A DNA stretch of 63,254 nucleotides. It comes from an uncultured Bacteroidota bacterium. Its GTDB lineage: Bacteria > Bacteroidota > Bacteroidia > Flavobacteriales > Flavobacteriaceae. Location: the NCBI GenBank assembly GCA_902590705.1, contig CACIXU010000003.1, forward strand, positions 136,574-199,827, in the 5' to 3' direction. A program made the translations under genes and the position numbers. Within the stretch, counting starts at the first letter, position 1, and every line of letters begins with the position of its first letter. Shown piece by piece: positions 61,297-63,254 of this stretch. The notes under the pieces are model-generated. The model saw only the letters and a program-made list of their open reading frames with translations, did not search any database and was not told where the DNA came from.

Positions 61297-63254
61297 ATGA
61301 ATTTTCAATTCTTAAAAAAAATTAACCCATTAGTTTTTAGAAATTGTCTCTTCATAATTTCTATAACCCTCCCCTATTTTTGTGCTCAATCTCAAATAGT
61401 CGCTAATGGACTAGTATTGCATCTTGATGCTAGCAACCCAAGTTCTTATGATGGTTCTGGAACGCAATGGGATGATATTAGCGGAAATGGTAATCACGTA
61501 ACAATGCAAAATGCGGGAAGCATTAGTTATGATTCGTCGAATAAATTTTTTGATACTGGAGCCAATGGTTATTTCAGCAGGGCTTCCGGGACTAATATAC
61601 CTGTAGGAAATAGTAATTATACCATGATCGTTTATGTTAATCAACCACAGTGGCAATCGGGTAATGGATTTATTTCAATTGGTGGGTTTGGTTCAACTAA
61701 TAGGTCAAATGCACTAAGAATTCAAAGTGGAGGACTTGGAAGATTAGTCCACTATTGGTGGGGTAATGACATAAATTTAACATCCAATCAGGCGTCAATA
61801 AATAACTGGTTATATATAGTTGCCAAGTTTGATGGTACTACAAGGTCTGTATGGGTCAATGGAGTACTTGCAGGCCAGGATACTCCAAGTGGTCATAACG
61901 TAAATTCCTCTTTAATTCAGATTTCTAAAACCTATGGTTCTGAATATCAGAGGGGTAAAATAAAAGTTGCTATGATATATAATCGCGCTTTATCATCAAA
62001 TGAACTCTCCCAAAATTATACTGCAATAACAAATCCTAACAGTGCTCCAACAGATATAACATTATCCTCAATGTCTTTTAATGAAAATATTTCATCTGCA
62101 TCAACAGTAGCTTCACTTTCTGCAACAGATTCAGATAATGGAGATACTCACACTTTTACACTTGTTAGTAGCGGTGATGACCGTGATGATGACAATGGAA
62201 GCTTTACTATTAATGGAAATAATCTAAAAATAAATTCATCACCGAATTATGAATCAAAGTCCTCCTACAAAATTTATTTAAGTGTAAATGATGGTTCAGC
62301 TAATTATGCAAAGGCTTTTACATTAAGTGTTTCTGACCTTTATGAGGCTCCTCCTACCAATTTATCTTTCGCTACAGTTTCAAACATTGACTACCTTATA
62401 GTAGCCGGGGGTGGTGGTGGCGCTGGCGGCGGCGGCGGCGGCGGCGGTGTTCTTAAGGCAGATGATGTTTCTGTAAGTTCAATCTCCTCAAATACGTCGC
62501 TTTCAATTTCTGTGGGTAGTGGCGGAGCTTATGGATGGGCAAGAAATAAAAATGGAACTAGTGGAGGAAATTCCTTAATCGAAAACCTAGTAGCTATTGG
62601 TGGCGGTGGTGGCGGATCAAGAAATCTTGGAGTTAGTGTAAATGAAAGTGGACTTAGTGGAGGATCAGGTGGTGGTGGATCATGGGATGAACCAAATATT
62701 GCTTACTCAAGTGGAATAGCCGGTCAAGGAAATAGAGGAGGTAGAAGTGATAGATCAAGTTATGGAGCCTCTGGTGGTGGTGGTGGAGCAGGCGCCGTTG
62801 GAGGAAATGCAAGAGGCCAACATATTGGTGGTCATGGAGGTAACGGTATACAATCCTCGATAACTGGAACAGCCACATATTATGGCGGCGGCGGCGGCGG
62901 CGGAGTAAATAATAATAACGGCTCTAATGTTTCAGGTCATGCAGGTAGCGGCGGGCTTGGTGGTGGTGGAAGAGGTAGCTCTCTTGCAATTACTGGATGG
63001 CCAAATAGTTCATCAAATGCTGAATCAGGAGCGGCAAATACTGGTGGTGGCGGTGGTGGAACAGATCCAGAATCAAATGTTGCAGGTAATGGTGGCTCCG
63101 GAATAGTAGTTATAAGATACCTAGGAGATCCATTAGCATCGGGTGGAACTGTGACTCAAAATGGTGGATATACAATTCACTCCTTTACTCAGGTCGGAAC
63201 AACATCAATTACATTTTTTGGGGGATCTTCTTATACCCCTTCATTTGACGAGGG
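61297..63254 (+). CDS. Large secreted LamG/cadherin/glycine-rich protein (3' end outside window)
   Basis: Open frame of 652 codons with no stop at the window edge. Signal peptide ends near YFCAQ. Residues about 38-245 look like a concanavalin/LamG domain (VLHLDASNPSSYDGSGTQWD, NYTMIVYVNQ, VWVNGVLAGQD, YNRALSSNELSQNY). About 248-345 form a cadherin-like repeat (NSAPTDITLSSMSFNENISS, DSDNGDTHTFTLVSSGDD). About 365-640 form a glycine-rich domain (YLIVAGGGG opening, SGIVVIRY and GGYTIHSFTQ closing). Typical of flavobacterial surface adhesins exported by T9SS; the sorting domain would lie beyond the edge. Confidence 0.85.
   Translation, partial: MNFQFLKKINPLVFRNCLFIISITLPYFCAQSQIVANGLVLHLDASNPSSYDGSGTQWDDISGNGNHVTMQNAGSISYDSSNKFFDTGANGYFSRASGTNIPVGNSNYTMIVYVNQPQWQSGNGFISIGGFGSTNRSNALRIQSGGLGRLVHYWWGNDINLTSNQASINNWLYIVAKFDGTTRSVWVNGVLAGQDTPSGHNVNSSLIQISKTYGSEYQRGKIKVAMIYNRALSSNELSQNYTAITNPNSAPTDITLSSMSFNENISSASTVASLSATDSDNGDTHTFTLVSSGDDRDDDNGSFTINGNNLKINSSPNYESKSSYKIYLSVNDGSANYAKAFTLSVSDLYEAPPTNLSFATVSNIDYLIVAGGGGGAGGGGGGGGVLKADDVSVSSISSNTSLSISVGSGGAYGWARNKNGTSGGNSLIENLVAIGGGGGGSRNLGVSVNESGLSGGSGGGGSWDEPNIAYSSGIAGQGNRGGRSDRSSYGASGGGGGAGAVGGNARGQHIGGHGGNGIQSSITGTATYYGGGGGGGVNNNNGSNVSGHAGSGGLGGGGRGSSLAITGWPNSSSNAESGAANTGGGGGGTDPESNVAGNGGSGIVVIRYLGDPLASGGTVTQNGGYTIHSFTQVGTTSITFFGGSSYTPSFDE
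62425..62448 (+). repeat. In-frame GGC tract 1
   Basis: Seven GGC followed by GGT, all Gly codons in the frame of the large secreted gene. Loss or gain of units would change the Gly run without a frameshift. The GC content is extreme for this AT-rich window. Confidence 0.9.
62884..62904 (+). repeat. In-frame GGC tract 2
   Basis: Six GGC followed by GGA in the same frame. With tract 1 it suggests recent slippage expansion in the Gly-rich domain. Confidence 0.9.

Noticed and set aside
62654-62878. His/Leu-rich minus-strand frame in the Gly-rich gene
   Set aside because: Created by the complement of Gly codon runs; the plus-strand frame is continuous and has clear domains.
62404-63080. Glycine-codon repeats as a CRISPR-like or tandem-repeat array
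   Set aside because: No uniform repeat and spacer lengths; they are in-frame Gly codons of one protein domain.
1-63254. Mobile elements, prophage, toxin-antitoxin or defence island
   Set aside because: No transposase, integrase, terminal repeats, phage or restriction genes were recognised; gene content is housekeeping throughout.

Overview
The window looks like chromosomal core of a low-GC, compact marine-type Flavobacteriia/Bacteroidetes genome. The signs are gene families typical of that phylum: a type IX secretion plug protein, GldA, a DAHP synthase fused to chorismate mutase, Na+-NQR with ApbE, and a K+-dependent-class membrane pyrophosphatase. Many genes also carry the Bacteroidetes -7 promoter box TAnnTTTG, and there is little Shine-Dalgarno signal. 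I see no insertion sequence, prophage, CRISPR array or plasmid function. The interest lies in regulatory RNA and in unusual members of known families.

Layout. 1-7 kb: rsfS (5' end cut by the window), ftsH, a lone LutC-type LUD protein, cdsA and psd, converging on valS. 7-16 kb: DUF1573 protein, aminotransferase, murB, dtd, rsgA, gpmI, thioredoxin-like lipoprotein, map, methyltransferase. 14.9-22.1 kb (minus strand): nqrABCDEF, a small protein of unknown function, then apbE, whose product attaches FMN to NqrB and NqrC. 22.3-26 kb: T9SS plug protein, rsmG, fatty acid desaturase, aspC-like aminotransferase. 27-31.1 kb (minus strand): a Phe/Tyr operon (prephenate dehydratase, aminotransferase, prephenate dehydrogenase, DAHP synthase-chorismate mutase). 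It is preceded by a promoter, a 22-codon Tyr/Phe-rich leader ORF, and a terminator that competes with an antiterminator. 31.3-36 kb: gldA, then metX-like, metY and metK (minus strand) behind a SAM-II-like riboswitch. 36-45 kb: dNK, hppA, pdhB, bifunctional nuclease, thyA, PLP enzyme, folA, fabD, DegT-type aminotransferase. 45.6-49.6 kb: kdtA, a CotH-like secreted protein, the first of two bestrophin-like paralogues, an ankyrin-like protein, tRNA-Leu. 49.7-61 kb: M20 dipeptidase, hemW-ruvC-TonB-C-like lipoprotein, DUF456, an ECF sigma factor with an atypical Nramp-like transporter, lipA, lpxK, a Nif3 protein with a coiled-coil partner that has lost its zinc-ribbon cysteines, the second bestrophin-like paralogue, tRNA-Val. 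From 61.3 kb to the end: a large secreted LamG/cadherin/glycine-rich protein cut by the window edge.

Main themes. Sodium energetics (Nqr, its flavin transferase, and a membrane pyrophosphatase of unassigned ion). Amino-acid supply under two different RNA controls (ribosome-mediated attenuation for Phe/Tyr, riboswitch for Met/SAM). Strong compaction: several convergent gene pairs share their stop codons in one 4-nt overlap. Several starts lie 4-7 nt after an exact -7 box, suggesting leaderless mRNAs. Starts were moved inward from the longest frame where a neighbouring stop codon, promoter box or family N-terminus favoured it. All functional calls rest on reading motifs; no database search was run.
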